This document shows positions 27,337 to 36,470 of a stretch of DNA of 64,000 bases, piece by piece. The stretch spans positions 5,475,001 to 5,539,000 of the forward strand of contig NZ_CP060298.1 in the NCBI RefSeq assembly GCF_014303395.1, written 5' to 3'. The stretch comes from Nakamurella sp. PAMC28650. GTDB lineage: Bacteria; Actinomycetota; Actinomycetes; Mycobacteriales; Nakamurellaceae. The notes beneath the pieces were generated by a model. That model did no database searches and was not told where the DNA came from. It saw only the letters and a program-made list of their open reading frames with translations. Position numbers and translations under genes: made by a program. How positions within the stretch are numbered: position 1 is the first letter of the stretch; each line of letters starts with the position of its first letter.

Positions 27337-28575
27337 TCAGACGGGGGACACACCGAGCCGGGCCGGGCGCAGGGAGAGCGCGATGACGGTGCCGATCAGC
27401 ATCGCCCCAGCGGACACCGTGAAGGCGGCGGACGGCGAGGACGAGTCGGCCAGCGACCCGCCGACGGCCGAGCCGACGGCGTATCCGACCACCAGACCGC
27501 TGGACAGCAGCGTCATCACCCCCGCCGCCTTCTGGGCACTGACTTCGCGCTCGGCCATCGAGAACAAGGTGATGATGTAGGGCCCGACGGCACATCCGAG
27601 CGGCGCCATCACCACGATCATGGCGGGCACACCGCTGATCAGCAGCAACGGGAGCGACAGCATCGCGATGGCGGCTGCGAAGAGCACCAGCCGATCGTGC
27701 AGGGCGAAGCGGGCCGGTAGAGCGGCGCAGGCCAGTCCGGCGATCGCGCTGCCGATACCCATGATCGCGTAGAGGCCGCCGGCCGCGCCCGCCATCCCGG
27801 CCGCCGTGGCCATGCCCGTGACGCCGGTCTGCATTCCTCCGAAGAAGCAGCCGATCGCCATGCTTCCGAGGACCAGGGCGATCACTCTGGGGTTGCGCCA
27901 GATCGGGTCGGCCGGCCGCGCGGGGTGATCGGAGGCGGCCGTTGCCGTCGGGTGCAGGGCGACCAGCGAGCCGAAGACACCGACCAACAGCGCCGCGGTG
28001 ATCATCGCGAGAGCAGGGGAGGCCAGCGCCGTCATCAGGCTGACCGCAGCGGGCCCGAGCACGAACGCCGTCTCGTCGGCAGCTCCCTCGTAGGACATCG
28101 CATAGCCCAGACGGGGTCCGCCGTCGGTCATCCGGACCCAACGCGCCCTGACCATCGAACCGATCTGCGGCGTCGACGCACCCGAGATCATCGCGACCGC
28201 GTAGACGACCGCCGTCGGGGAGCGGGAGAGCACGAGCCCCACCAGACCGAGGGTCGCCACGGCGTTGAGCAGGGACGCGGTCAGCATGATGCTGCGCTGA
28301 CCGAACCGATCGGCGAGTCGGCCGATCGCGGGGCCGCCGACGGCAGTTCCGGCGGCCAGGAAACCGGCCGCGATACCGCCGGCGGCGATCGACCCGTAGG
28401 TGGTGGAAACCAGCACGACGGTGCCGATCTGCGTCATCGAGATGGGCAGCCGGGCCAGGAAGGCCAGCGGCAGGAAGCTGCGTCCGGCCAGGCGGGGCAG
28501 TACGCCGTACTGCGCCAAGATGGCTCTCAGGGGCGCCGCGCCGGCTCGGGGCGGGCGCAGGCGGGGCAGGGTCAT
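27337..28575 (-). CDS. MFS transporter, drug/sugar exporter type
   Basis: 412 residues with about 12 hydrophobic segments. The loop 2-3 signature of the major facilitator family is seen as GPAIGRLADRFGQRSIMLTA. Further segments include AVVYAVAMISGASTPQIGSM and PLLLISGVPAMIVVMAPLG. There is no associated regulator or partner gene, so the substrate is unknown. The start MTLPRLRPPR is supported by CTGGAG seven bases upstream. It is divergent to the XPB helicase gene; the 255-base shared region has a CCTGTG-CT-CACAGG palindrome. Confidence 0.85.
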   Translation of the reverse strand: MTLPRLRPPRAGAAPLRAILAQYGVLPRLAGRSFLPLAFLARLPISMTQIGTVVLVSTTYGSIAAGGIAAGFLAAGTAVGGPAIGRLADRFGQRSIMLTASLLNAVATLGLVGLVLSRSPTAVVYAVAMISGASTPQIGSMVRARWVRMTDGGPRLGYAMSYEGAADETAFVLGPAAVSLMTALASPALAMITAALLVGVFGSLVALHPTATAASDHPARPADPIWRNPRVIALVLGSMAIGCFFGGMQTGVTGMATAAGMAGAAGGLYAIMGIGSAIAGLACAALPARFALHDRLVLFAAAIAMLSLPLLLISGVPAMIVVMAPLGCAVGPYIITLFSMAEREVSAQKAAGVMTLLSSGLVVGYAVGSAVGGSLADSSSPSAAFTVSAGAMLIGTVIALSLRPARLGVSPV

Positions 28576-28630
28576 GAGGTAACTCCAGGTTGGTCGGACC
28601 AGGCCCCGTCCCACCCCCGGCGCCGCAAAC

Positions 28631-28644
28631 CCTGTGCTCACAGG
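28631..28644. promoter_or_regulatory. Palindrome CCTGTGCTCACAGG in the MFS-XPB divergent region
   Basis: A perfect 6+2+6 palindrome, 57 bases upstream of the MFS start and 187 bases upstream of XPB. A second short inverted repeat, CCGGA-N5-TCCGG, follows at 28651-28665. Neither matches the actinobacterial LexA box. They could be regulator sites for the MFS gene; evidence is only the symmetry. Confidence 0.3.
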
Positions 28645-28830
28645 ATCATTCCGGAGGTTGTCCGGCCGCAAGCAAGCTCCGCCGCCGATTCGTCGGCTGT
28701 GACCACACCCTCACCGCAGGCCATCCCCGGACGGGCAGAATGGACAGGTTGCACCCGCTGTGATCGCACCCCCTCCTGCAACACCCCCGCACGCCGGGCG
28801 CCAGCCCACCGACCTACCCGAAGGACCCAC

Positions 28831-30492
28831 GTGACCGACGGACCGTTGATCGTCCAGTCCGACAAGACCCTCCTGCTCGAGATCGGCCATCCTGACGCTC
28901 CGGCGGCCAGGGCGAACATCGCTCCGTTCGCGGAACTGGAGCGCTCGCCCGAGCACATCCACACCTACCGGATCACTCCGCTCGCCCTCTGGAACGCCCG
29001 CGCCGCCGGGCACGACGCCGAGCAGGTCGTCGACGCGCTCGTCCGTTGGTCACGATTCCCGGTCCCGCAGGCACTGCTGGTCGACGTGGTGGACACGATG
29101 GCCCGCTATGGACGTCTGGTGCTGCAGACCCATCCCACGCACGGGCTGATCATGGTCAGCCGGGACAAGGCCGTCCTGGCCGAGATCCTGCGCAACAAGA
29201 AGGTGGCGCCCATGCTCGGCGCCCGGATCGACGACGACACCGTCCTGGTCCACCCCTCGGAGCGTGGCCGACTCAAGCAGGTGCTGCTCAAGGTCGGCTG
29301 GCCGGCCGAGGACGAGGCGGGCTACGTCGACGGTGAAGCGCACCCGATCGAGCTCGACAACGCCAACTGGACGCTCCGCGGCTACCAGTCAGACGCGGTG
29401 GAGGGCTTCTGGGCGGGCGGGTCCGGCGTCGTCGTGCTGCCGTGTGGTGCCGGCAAGACGCTGGTCGGCGCAGCGGCGATGGCCAAGGCCGGCGCCACCA
29501 CCCTGATCCTGGTCACCAACACCGTTTCCGGGCGCCAGTGGCGGCGGGAGCTGTTGGCCCGCACCACGTTGACCGAGGAGGAGATCGGCGAGTACTCGGG
29601 TGAGCGCAAGGAGATCCGTCCCGTCACCATCGCCACCTACCAGGTGATGACCCGCAAGTCCGGGGGCGTCTACCGGCATCTGGACCTGTTCGACTCCCGC
29701 GACTGGGGCCTGGTGATCTACGACGAGGTGCATCTGCTGCCGGCACCGGTCTTCCGGATGACGGCGGATCTGCAATCACGCCGCCGGCTGGGCCTGACGG
29801 CGACCCTGGTGCGCGAGGACGGCCGTGAGGGTGACGTCTTCTCGCTCATCGGCCCGAAGAGATTCGACGCCCCGTGGAAGGACATCGAGGCCCAGGGCTG
29901 GATCGCGCCGGCCGAGTGCATCGAGGTGCGGGTCACCCTGACCGACGCCGAGCGTCTGGCCTACGCCGTGGCCGAGCCGGAGGAGCGGTACAAGATCGCA
30001 GCCACCGCCCGGACGAAAATGCCGGTGGTACAGGCGATCCTGGACAAGCACAAGGGTGAGCCGACGCTGGTCATCGGGGCCTACCTCGACCAGCTGGAGG
30101 AACTCGGTGCTGCACTGGATGCGCCGATCATCCAGGGATCGACCAAGAACGTGGAGCGGGAGCGGCTTTTCGATGCTTTCCGTTCCGGCGAGCTGACCAC
30201 GCTGGTGGTCTCGAAGGTCGCCAACTTCTCCATCGACCTGCCGGAGGCGACCATCGCGGTCCAGGTCTCCGGCACCTTCGGTTCCCGGCAGGAGGAGGCC
30301 CAGCGCCTCGGCCGCCTGCTCCGGCCGAAGGGTGACGGGCGCACGGCGCACTTCTACTCGGTCGTGGCGCGTGACACGCTGGACACCGACTACGCCGCGC
30401 ACCGCCAGCGTTTCCTGGCCGAGCAGGGATACGCCTACAAGATCGTGGATGCCGACGACCTGCTCGGGCCCGCCGTCCCCGGCGGCGAGTAG
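28831..30492 (+). CDS. DNA repair helicase XPB (bacterial ERCC3 type)
   Basis: 553 residues. A 3'-5' superfamily-2 helicase. The N-terminal XPB damage-recognition-like domain (residues ~10-180) is followed by Walker A VLPCGAGKTLVG, DEVH in IYDEVHLLPAPVFR, the motif GLTATLVREDGREGD (the RED motif is present), and motif VI FGSRQEEAQRLGRLLRPKG. Bacterial XPBs are about this size and may act in nucleotide excision repair. The GTG start has AAGGA six bases upstream. It is followed at 15 bases by the MTHFR-family gene, so both are probably one transcript. Confidence 0.95.
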   Translation: MTDGPLIVQSDKTLLLEIGHPDAPAARANIAPFAELERSPEHIHTYRITPLALWNARAAGHDAEQVVDALVRWSRFPVPQALLVDVVDTMARYGRLVLQTHPTHGLIMVSRDKAVLAEILRNKKVAPMLGARIDDDTVLVHPSERGRLKQVLLKVGWPAEDEAGYVDGEAHPIELDNANWTLRGYQSDAVEGFWAGGSGVVVLPCGAGKTLVGAAAMAKAGATTLILVTNTVSGRQWRRELLARTTLTEEEIGEYSGERKEIRPVTIATYQVMTRKSGGVYRHLDLFDSRDWGLVIYDEVHLLPAPVFRMTADLQSRRRLGLTATLVREDGREGDVFSLIGPKRFDAPWKDIEAQGWIAPAECIEVRVTLTDAERLAYAVAEPEERYKIAATARTKMPVVQAILDKHKGEPTLVIGAYLDQLEELGAALDAPIIQGSTKNVERERLFDAFRSGELTTLVVSKVANFSIDLPEATIAVQVSGTFGSRQEEAQRLGRLLRPKGDGRTAHFYSVVARDTLDTDYAAHRQRFLAEQGYAYKIVDADDLLGPAVPGGE

Positions 30493-30507
30493 CTCCCGGC
30501 CGTCAGG

Positions 30508-31575
30508 ATGACGACGACGTCGGTGGCCGTGCCGCCTCCGCACGTGTGCCCGAAGAACATGGTGTACGGGCCCTGCGGCGGAGTAGGCCACGACGGGTCG
30601 TGCGAGGTGGCCGACCACGCATGTGTCTTCCTGGGCAACGATCTCCGGCTCTGGCCGACCTCCCCGGCGGGAGAACCGGAAGGGCCGGTGCGAACCACCG
30701 GCGGCTCGGCGATGCTGTCCCGATTGGCCAGGGGCCGGATGGTGGTCGCCGATTTTCCGGCCAGGGCCATGGATGTCGTGTCGCTGACGGCCTGCGCACG
30801 AATCCTCGCCGGCCGGGTGGACGCGGTGCTCGTCGGTGATTCAGGGGGCGCACGAGTGCAGTTCCCACCGGCCTACCGCGCGCATCTGATCCAGGATTCA
30901 GGGCTTCCTGTGTGGGCGGGCCTCAACTGCCGGGACCGCAACCGCGTGGCCCTGGAGGGCGAGATGGCGGCGCTGGCGAGCGTGTCGCTGGCCGGGCACC
31001 CGAGTTCCGTCGCCGCCGTGCACTGCGTCACCGGCGACCACACCGAAACCGGCCATCGACCTGATGCTGCGCCGGTGTTCGACCTTGACTCGACCCGGCT
31101 GGCCGCACTCGCCCGCAGTCGCGGGCATCTGGTGTCGGTCGGCGAGTCGCCGGCCACTCCCCCGGTCGATCAGCGCGCCGCCCGGCTCGCCGAAAAAGTC
31201 AGGGCCGGAGCAGATGTCGCGTTCATCAACCATTGCGGTCCGGCCACCGCGGTGGCGACCTTCGTCGATCAGCTGGCCCCCGGGCAACGTCCGGGGGCAT
31301 TGATCGCCTGCATTCCGGTGGTGGTCGATGCCGGAAGTGCCGCTCTGCTTCGATCGTTCACTTCGCTGGTGCTGCCCCCCGGCTATCTCGACCGCATTCT
31401 CGCCGCCGGGAATCCCCTCACCGAAGGCATTCTCGCCGCGGTCGAGCTGGCCGAACAGATGCTGGCCGTCGACGGCATCGCCGGGGTCAACCTGTCCGGT
31501 GGACCTGCCGGCGGCCAGGAGGAGCAGTTCGCGACCGCCCTCGCGGAAATAGCGCGGGCGCTGAGCACGACCTGA
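30508..31575 (+). CDS. Methylenetetrahydrofolate reductase-family protein with permuted domain order
   Basis: 355 residues. Residues ~14-45 hold the cysteine motif CPKNMVYGPCGGVGHDGSCE, matching the MTHFR C-terminal cysteine-rich domain. The rest (~65-350) resembles the MetF-type TIM barrel, with VVADFPARAMDVVSLTACA, LNCRDRNRVALEGEMAAL and AVHCVTGDHTE. In most proteins carrying the cysteine motif, it lies at the C-terminus; here it is at the front. Sequence upkeep looks good, so it is probably functional, but the barrel is divergent (VVADFPAR where MetF has an E-x-x-PP motif). The catalytic activity is therefore uncertain. It follows XPB and ends four bases before the convergent PdxH-like gene. 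Confidence 0.72.
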   Translation: MTTTSVAVPPPHVCPKNMVYGPCGGVGHDGSCEVADHACVFLGNDLRLWPTSPAGEPEGPVRTTGGSAMLSRLARGRMVVADFPARAMDVVSLTACARILAGRVDAVLVGDSGGARVQFPPAYRAHLIQDSGLPVWAGLNCRDRNRVALEGEMAALASVSLAGHPSSVAAVHCVTGDHTETGHRPDAAPVFDLDSTRLAALARSRGHLVSVGESPATPPVDQRAARLAEKVRAGADVAFINHCGPATAVATFVDQLAPGQRPGALIACIPVVVDAGSAALLRSFTSLVLPPGYLDRILAAGNPLTEGILAAVELAEQMLAVDGIAGVNLSGGPAGGQEEQFATALAEIARALSTT

Positions 31576-31579
31576 ACGG

Positions 31580-32155
31580 TCAGCCAGGGTGGTGCGCCCC
31601 CGACCAGTCCGGACCGGACCTCGTGTACTCGATCCGGTGGCTGGGGCCCCGGGTGTCGGCCTGCCAGAAGGTGATCCGATGCGGTCGCACCAGAAAACCG
31701 GCCCACTCTGTGGGTGGCTCCAGGGTGCCGTCGGGATGGGCTTCCGAGAATTCGGCCCATCTCCGATGACGCTCGTCCTCGGGCAGCGCTGATATCTCCG
31801 CCGTGTTCATCCAGGCCAGCAGTTGCAGGTAGCGGGAGCGATTCCGGTAGGCGGCGTGCACCTCCGGTCCGTCCAGTGACGCCGCTGTCCCACGGACGAC
31901 GATCTGCTGCGCCTGTTCCGGAATGGTCAGCAGCAGGGCGACCGAGGGATCGGCCCGCACCTGCATCACCTTTCGAGAGTTCACATCGGTGTGGAACGTC
32001 AGTCCCTGTGCGGTGATCTCGCTCAGCAGCACGGTCCGGACGTCTGGGCCACCGTCGAGATCGATCGTGGCCAGGGACATCAGGGGGAAGTACCCGTCGC
32101 GGCCGGGCACGCCGGGAAGCCGGCTCGCGAGCTCGGTGATCGGGTCGGTCGTCAT
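31580..32155 (-). CDS. PdxH-like FMN-binding split-barrel oxidase
   Basis: 191 residues of the pyridoxamine-5'-phosphate oxidase fold. FMN-contact regions of the family are seen in DVRTVLLSEITAQGLTFHTD and NSRKVMQVRADPSVALLL. The C-terminal PdxH-type tail is PTEWAGFLVRPHRITFWQ with RIEYTR. The tail suggests a true PNPOx relative rather than a general flavin reductase. It is read from the end of the catabolic operon, 30 bases after the deaminase-like gene, and may therefore act on an amine intermediate of that pathway or on vitamin B6. Confidence 0.78.
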   Translation of the reverse strand: MTTDPITELASRLPGVPGRDGYFPLMSLATIDLDGGPDVRTVLLSEITAQGLTFHTDVNSRKVMQVRADPSVALLLTIPEQAQQIVVRGTAASLDGPEVHAAYRNRSRYLQLLAWMNTAEISALPEDERHRRWAEFSEAHPDGTLEPPTEWAGFLVRPHRITFWQADTRGPSHRIEYTRSGPDWSGAHHPG

Positions 32156-32185
32156 GCGCGGTAGACCTTCACGACAGGATCGCAG

Positions 32186-33436
32186 TCACGATACGGCCGC
32201 GGTCACGGTGCGACTGGTCGAGGCCGACACGATCTGGCCGCGGTGCAGGACCACCCGATCCCTCGGCCCACGCGCGACCACGTCGCTGAGAGATGTTCCC
32301 TTGCAGAGCAACAGATCCGCAGCACCACCGACGAACGGTCCCGCGACCGGCAGGCCCATCACCGCCCGACCTCCCGCCGTCACCGCCGCCACCGCCTCCT
32401 CGATGCTCAGGTGACCGGCGACCACGAGCAGGGTGGCCGTCTCCAGTGGGTCGGCCCGGCCGACCGGGTTGAACGGGTCACGGATGTTGTCCCCACCCGC
32501 GGCGAGCACGACCCCGGCGTCCAGCAGGGCGCGGACGGCGGTGAGCCCGCGCGGCGTGGCGACCGGATGTTCCCAGCCCTGCAGGTACAGGTTCGTGATC
32601 GGCAACGTGACCACCCCGACACCGGCGGCCGCCAGTTCCGTCACGACCTGCGTCAGCATGGGATCGGCGAGCACACCGAGACTGACACAGTGCCCGGCCG
32701 TCACCGTCCCGGCGAAAGGGCGGGAAAGGGCATGTCGTGCCAGGGATCTCACCGACAGCATGGTCGGGGTGAGCTGTTCGTCGGCGTGGATGTCGATGCC
32801 GACCCCGAAGTGGTGGGCCAACTCGACCAGGCGGTCCAGTTCGGCTTCCGGGTCTTCCGCGAGATGTGGGCACCCGCCGATGATGTCGGCACCGAGCTCG
32901 ATCGCACCGGCGATGTCCGCCGTCGGCGACCATGGCGCCGGCTGCACTGCGATCTCGATGTCCATCAAGGGGGCCAACTCGTCACGGACCCTGATCAGCG
33001 CCGTCAAACCGACGAACGGTTCGTCGCCATCGTTCAGGTTGCAATGCGATCGAACCGCCGTCACGCCGTTGCTCAGCAGTTCCAACGCGGTGGCTTTGGC
33101 GCGCCGGTGGTAGTCGGCCTCGTCCGCGGCTTCACTGATCAGTCTCCACTGCTCGATGGCGTGATGCAGATCGCCGTAGCCGGGGGTCATTCCGCTGTCG
33201 CCGATACCGTCGACGCTCATCGCCTTGTCCAGGTGCGCATGGGCCTCGGACCCGGCCCCCATCACGACGTGACCGTCGAGGTCGAAAACGCCCGGGGCGT
33301 CCGGGATGGTCTGCGATGGCAGGACTTCCGCCACCAACGCGTCCACGATGACCAGGTCGTGCACGGATCCGTCCGGTAGTTGCACCCCGCGAAGACCCGT
33401 CACGGCCAGCGGGCCGGCCGTGAGCTCATCCAGCAC
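32186..33436 (-). CDS. Cytosine-deaminase-like amidohydrolase
   Basis: 416 residues of the amidohydrolase superfamily. All expected metal ligands of the CodA/AtzC-type branch can be found: HAHLDKA, the IDIHADE strand, TAGHCVSLG, and the Asp in LAAGGDNIRDPFNPVG. These proteins hydrolyse cytosine, creatinine, isopropylammelide and similar ring or amidine compounds, so the exact substrate cannot be read. The gene overlaps the creatininase-family gene by 11 bases and starts with GTG. In context it is the last hydrolytic step of the island operon. Confidence 0.85.
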   Translation of the reverse strand: MLDELTAGPLAVTGLRGVQLPDGSVHDLVIVDALVAEVLPSQTIPDAPGVFDLDGHVVMGAGSEAHAHLDKAMSVDGIGDSGMTPGYGDLHHAIEQWRLISEAADEADYHRRAKATALELLSNGVTAVRSHCNLNDGDEPFVGLTALIRVRDELAPLMDIEIAVQPAPWSPTADIAGAIELGADIIGGCPHLAEDPEAELDRLVELAHHFGVGIDIHADEQLTPTMLSVRSLARHALSRPFAGTVTAGHCVSLGVLADPMLTQVVTELAAAGVGVVTLPITNLYLQGWEHPVATPRGLTAVRALLDAGVVLAAGGDNIRDPFNPVGRADPLETATLLVVAGHLSIEEAVAAVTAGGRAVMGLPVAGPFVGGAADLLLCKGTSLSDVVARGPRDRVVLHRGQIVSASTSRTVTAAVS

Positions 33437-34226
33437 GGCGCGGCCCTACCGGGGCAGGCCCGGCCGGATCGAACACGGCCACCTCGGCCAGCGCCGCGGC
33501 GCAGCGGTGCACGGCCGTCTCGAACAGTTCCTCGCCCCGCTCCGCAGACGCCCCCGTCGGGTCGCCGATCACACCACTGGGACCGAAGTCGTTGCTCAGC
33601 CAACCGAAGCTGACCGCTTTGCCGAAACCGACGTACTGGTAGTCGGTCAGGTGCTCCGGGACACTTCGCACCGCCAGTGACAGGTCGACCAGCTCAGGTC
33701 GCAGGTGCAGGATCATCGACGTCTCCTGCAACCCACCGTGCACCCCGAGGCCCAGCTCGCCGGCAGCGGACGGGCCGCCCTGGTCGGGCGGCACCGCTGC
33801 GTGCAGCACGAAGGTCTGCAGACCGTGGAGTCGCCTGATCTCGCGGCAGGCCACCTGCAGCAGCGCACTCATTCCGCCGTGGCCGTTGAGGAAGGCCAAC
33901 CGGCGGGCCGGCGTGGCGGCCACCGATCGGCCGATCTCCACGAGCGTCGACATCATGGTGTCCCAACCCAGCCAGAACGTGCCGGACGCCCAGTGGTGCT
34001 CGTCGGACTTGGTGTAGGCCAGGCCGGGGAGACGCCAGACGTCGACGCCGGACGCTGCGGCCGAGTCGACCGCCGCCGCGGCGACCGCGTCGGCGATCAG
34101 TTGGTCGGTCGACAGCGGAAGATGCGGACCATGATGCTCGATCGCACCGGTGGGCAGCACGATCACCGAATCCTCGGACAACGCGGAAGTTGCTGCCACC
34201 GATGACATCTCGGCCAGATTCCTCAC
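33426..34226 (-). CDS. Creatininase-family amidohydrolase
   Basis: 266 residues. Metal-dependent cyclic-amide hydrolase family. The metal-binding motif is TGAIEHHGPHLPLSTD, and NGHGGM and HGGLQETS follow. Members include creatinine amidohydrolase and enzymes of flavin, F420 and mycofactocin metabolism. The GTG start (VRNLAEMSSVAAT) overlaps the FAD oxidase stop as GTGA and has GGGGAAG upstream. Together with the deaminase-like gene just downstream it suggests ring opening of a nitrogenous compound by this operon; the substrate is unknown. Confidence 0.87.
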   Translation of the reverse strand: MRNLAEMSSVAATSALSEDSVIVLPTGAIEHHGPHLPLSTDQLIADAVAAAAVDSAAASGVDVWRLPGLAYTKSDEHHWASGTFWLGWDTMMSTLVEIGRSVAATPARRLAFLNGHGGMSALLQVACREIRRLHGLQTFVLHAAVPPDQGGPSAAGELGLGVHGGLQETSMILHLRPELVDLSLAVRSVPEHLTDYQYVGFGKAVSFGWLSNDFGPSGVIGDPTGASAERGEELFETAVHRCAAALAEVAVFDPAGPAPVGPRRAG

Positions 34227-35578
34227 ACCAACTTCCCCGGGTTCAGCAGTCCGTCCGGATCGTTGACCGCGGCGAGGTCGCGGGCGGCATCCACCTTGTA
34301 GTCCACGTAGTACTGATGCGGACTGTGCACGCCGACGCCGATCGCCCGGAGCCGCTCGATGCCGGCGTAGACCTGCTCCGGGCTCTCGTAGAGCGCATTG
34401 AGCATCCCGATCGGCACGGTGTGGGCAGCCTCGATGTGCAGCATCGATCCGGGGAATACCGCGTGCACGGCGTCGATGTCGTCGAACAGGACCTCGCCCC
34501 CGACCTCGAGGTGGAAATACCGGTCCGGGTCCGACTTCTGCAGATGGTAGGTGGGATGGTTGTAGGAGAGCATGCTCAGTTTGACGCTGCCGCGGAAGCC
34601 CTCGCGGATCGACTCGACGCGCCCGCCGCCGGCCACGACCGCGGCGGTGGCGTCCGCTGCCGTCGTCGGGTCGATGATGGCACGCAGACTGGCCCGGCCC
34701 TTCGGAATGGCGGGGTCCTCGGGCAGAACGCCGGCCACGAACGGCACGTCGGCCGACACCAGACGAGGAAACGGCTTGGATCGGCCCAGGCTGCGGACCA
34801 CCGGCAGGGCGTCGGCGAAGGTGTCGAAACTTGCGTACAGCGACGACCATTCCTGTGCCGGCTCGAGTTTCACGGTGGCACGCACGATGATGCCGGTGAC
34901 ACCGTAGGCGTGGACATAGCCACCGGCAGCCTCGCCCTCGACATGGATCAGCTGTGGATCCTCCCAGCCGTGCACGACGTCCAGCGCGACGACGAACCCG
35001 GAGTCGTTGTTGCCGTGCGCAATCGAACCGGTACCGCCCGAGCCGCCGCCGAGAAACCCGCCGATCGAACTACCGGTGGTCGAGGGGTACATCCACAACT
35101 GCTGACCGGTCTTCCGTGCGGCCCGCTCGAGCGCGATCATCGTCGCGCCGGCCTCCGCGGTGATGAATCCGTGGCCGACCTCGATGATCCTGGCGGCCCT
35201 GGACATGTCCAGCACCATGCCGCCTCTGAGCGGAATGCCCTGCCCGTAGTTGCCCGTGCCCTTGCCCCGCGGGGTGATCGGGACGCCATGCCGGACGGCG
35301 AGCGCGACGATCCCGGGAACCGAGTCCGGATCCCGGACGTAGACGACCAGATCGGCCAGGCCGAGCGGCAGCTGGGCGGCCAGGATCGGCGACATCGGAG
35401 CGCCGTCGACCGACGCCTGCTCGCGCGCCGTCAGGTCGGTGCTGACGGCATCGTCGCCGAGCAGTGCGCGCAAGGCCACGACCAACTCGCCGAGCGACGC
35501 GGCGTCGTCAGGGGCCGCGGACGCCTCGGACGTAGACCCATCGACTGCCTGCGAGACAACGGAGGTCGTCATTTCCAT
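34223..35578 (-). CDS. FAD-binding oxidoreductase (GlcD/VAO type)
   Basis: 451 residues. A vanillyl-alcohol-oxidase/GlcD-type flavoprotein. The FAD-binding core shows ITPRGKGTGNYGQGIPLRGG, then GGFLGGGSGGTGSIAHGNN and YGVTGIIVRATVKLEPA. The C-terminus NDPDGLLNPGKLV is the standard ending of this family. The start at MEMTTSVV (35578) is preferred because GGAG lies five bases before it. It sits between the SDR and creatininase genes and overlaps the latter. It likely oxidises a hydroxyl or amine group of the compound imported by the ABC system; this is inference. Confidence 0.88.
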   Translation of the reverse strand: MEMTTSVVSQAVDGSTSEASAAPDDAASLGELVVALRALLGDDAVSTDLTAREQASVDGAPMSPILAAQLPLGLADLVVYVRDPDSVPGIVALAVRHGVPITPRGKGTGNYGQGIPLRGGMVLDMSRAARIIEVGHGFITAEAGATMIALERAARKTGQQLWMYPSTTGSSIGGFLGGGSGGTGSIAHGNNDSGFVVALDVVHGWEDPQLIHVEGEAAGGYVHAYGVTGIIVRATVKLEPAQEWSSLYASFDTFADALPVVRSLGRSKPFPRLVSADVPFVAGVLPEDPAIPKGRASLRAIIDPTTAADATAAVVAGGGRVESIREGFRGSVKLSMLSYNHPTYHLQKSDPDRYFHLEVGGEVLFDDIDAVHAVFPGSMLHIEAAHTVPIGMLNALYESPEQVYAGIERLRAIGVGVHSPHQYYVDYKVDAARDLAAVNDPDGLLNPGKLV

Positions 35579-35635
35579 CTCTACTCCATCCTGGTGGTAC
35601 GAATTCCCGGCCGGGCCCCGCTCGATCGGCATTGC

Positions 35636-36370
35636 TCAGTGCATGATCATCCCGCCGGTCACGTTGATCGACTGGCCGGTCAGGTAGTCGCCGTCGTGAC
35701 TGGCCAGGAACAGCGCCACACCGGCCACGTCCTGCGGCTGGGCCAACCGCCCCAGCGGCGAGAACGTGGACCAGGTGTCGATGTCCGCCTGGGTGCGGGT
35801 GGCCGCCCCCATCTCGGTGAGCACGTAACCCGGGCACAGGCAGTTGACGGTGATGCCGAACTCCCCCAGTTCCAGTGCGCTGCAGCGCGTCAGCGCCGAC
35901 ACGGCCGCCTTCGACGCCGCATAGTGACCCTGGCCGGCCCCGCCGGCCTTGGCCGCCATGCTGGACATGTTGATGATCTTGCCGCCGGATCCCGCCGCGA
36001 TCATCGCTCGGGCTGCCACCTGGGTGGTGACGAGCATCGACGTGGTGTTCACCCGGAACATCGATTCCCAATCGGCGACGGAGATGTCCAGCAGCGCAGC
36101 GAACCTCAGTATGCCGCCGTTGTTGACCACGACGTCGATCCCGCCGAGTCCGGCGATGGCGGTCTCGACGGCCCGCCGCGTGTTCTGCGGGTCCGCCAGG
36201 TCCACCGGCACGAAGATGCCGCCGGCCTCCTCGGCGACGGCGCGGCCCTGCTCGACCAGGCGGTCGAGCACCGCCACCGTCGCGCCCTCCTGTGCGCAAC
36301 GGGCCGCGATGCAGGCACCGATCCCCCGGGCGGCACCGGTGACGAGCACCCGACGACCGCTCAGACGCAT
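35636..36370 (-). CDS. Short-chain dehydrogenase/reductase
   Basis: 244 residues, classical SDR. The cofactor motif is TGAARGIGACIA, then NNGG (usually NNAG) and a catalytic Ser in INMSSMAAK. YAASK is the active-site motif and CPGYVLTEMG follows it. The C-terminus, GQSINVTGGMIMH, is typical. GAAGGAG lies five bases before the ATG. It is in the operon after the binding-protein gene, with a 100-base gap containing a 12-bp spaced inverted repeat. An NAD(P)-linked oxidation of the pathway substrate is likely. Confidence 0.9.
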   Translation of the reverse strand: MRLSGRRVLVTGAARGIGACIAARCAQEGATVAVLDRLVEQGRAVAEEAGGIFVPVDLADPQNTRRAVETAIAGLGGIDVVVNNGGILRFAALLDISVADWESMFRVNTTSMLVTTQVAARAMIAAGSGGKIINMSSMAAKAGGAGQGHYAASKAAVSALTRCSALELGEFGITVNCLCPGYVLTEMGAATRTQADIDTWSTFSPLGRLAQPQDVAGVALFLASHDGDYLTGQSINVTGGMIMH

Positions 36371-36389
36371 GGAAACTCCTTCGAGGACC

Positions 36390-36469
36390 GCATGGATCAA
36401 CTTTGCCTTTTTGGGACTGGAGGGACAGAAGTCGTCAAGTTCGTCCATGCGTGGGATGTTGATCCATGC
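36390..36469. repeat. Spaced 12-bp perfect inverted repeat between binding-protein and SDR genes
   Basis: GCATGGATCAAC at 36390-36401 and its complement at 36458-36469, with a 56-base spacer. The right arm directly abuts the stop codon of the binding-protein gene. It could fold into a long-loop hairpin that stabilises or separates the two mRNA halves, or be two half-sites of an operator. Confidence 0.55.
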
Positions 36470-36470
36470 C

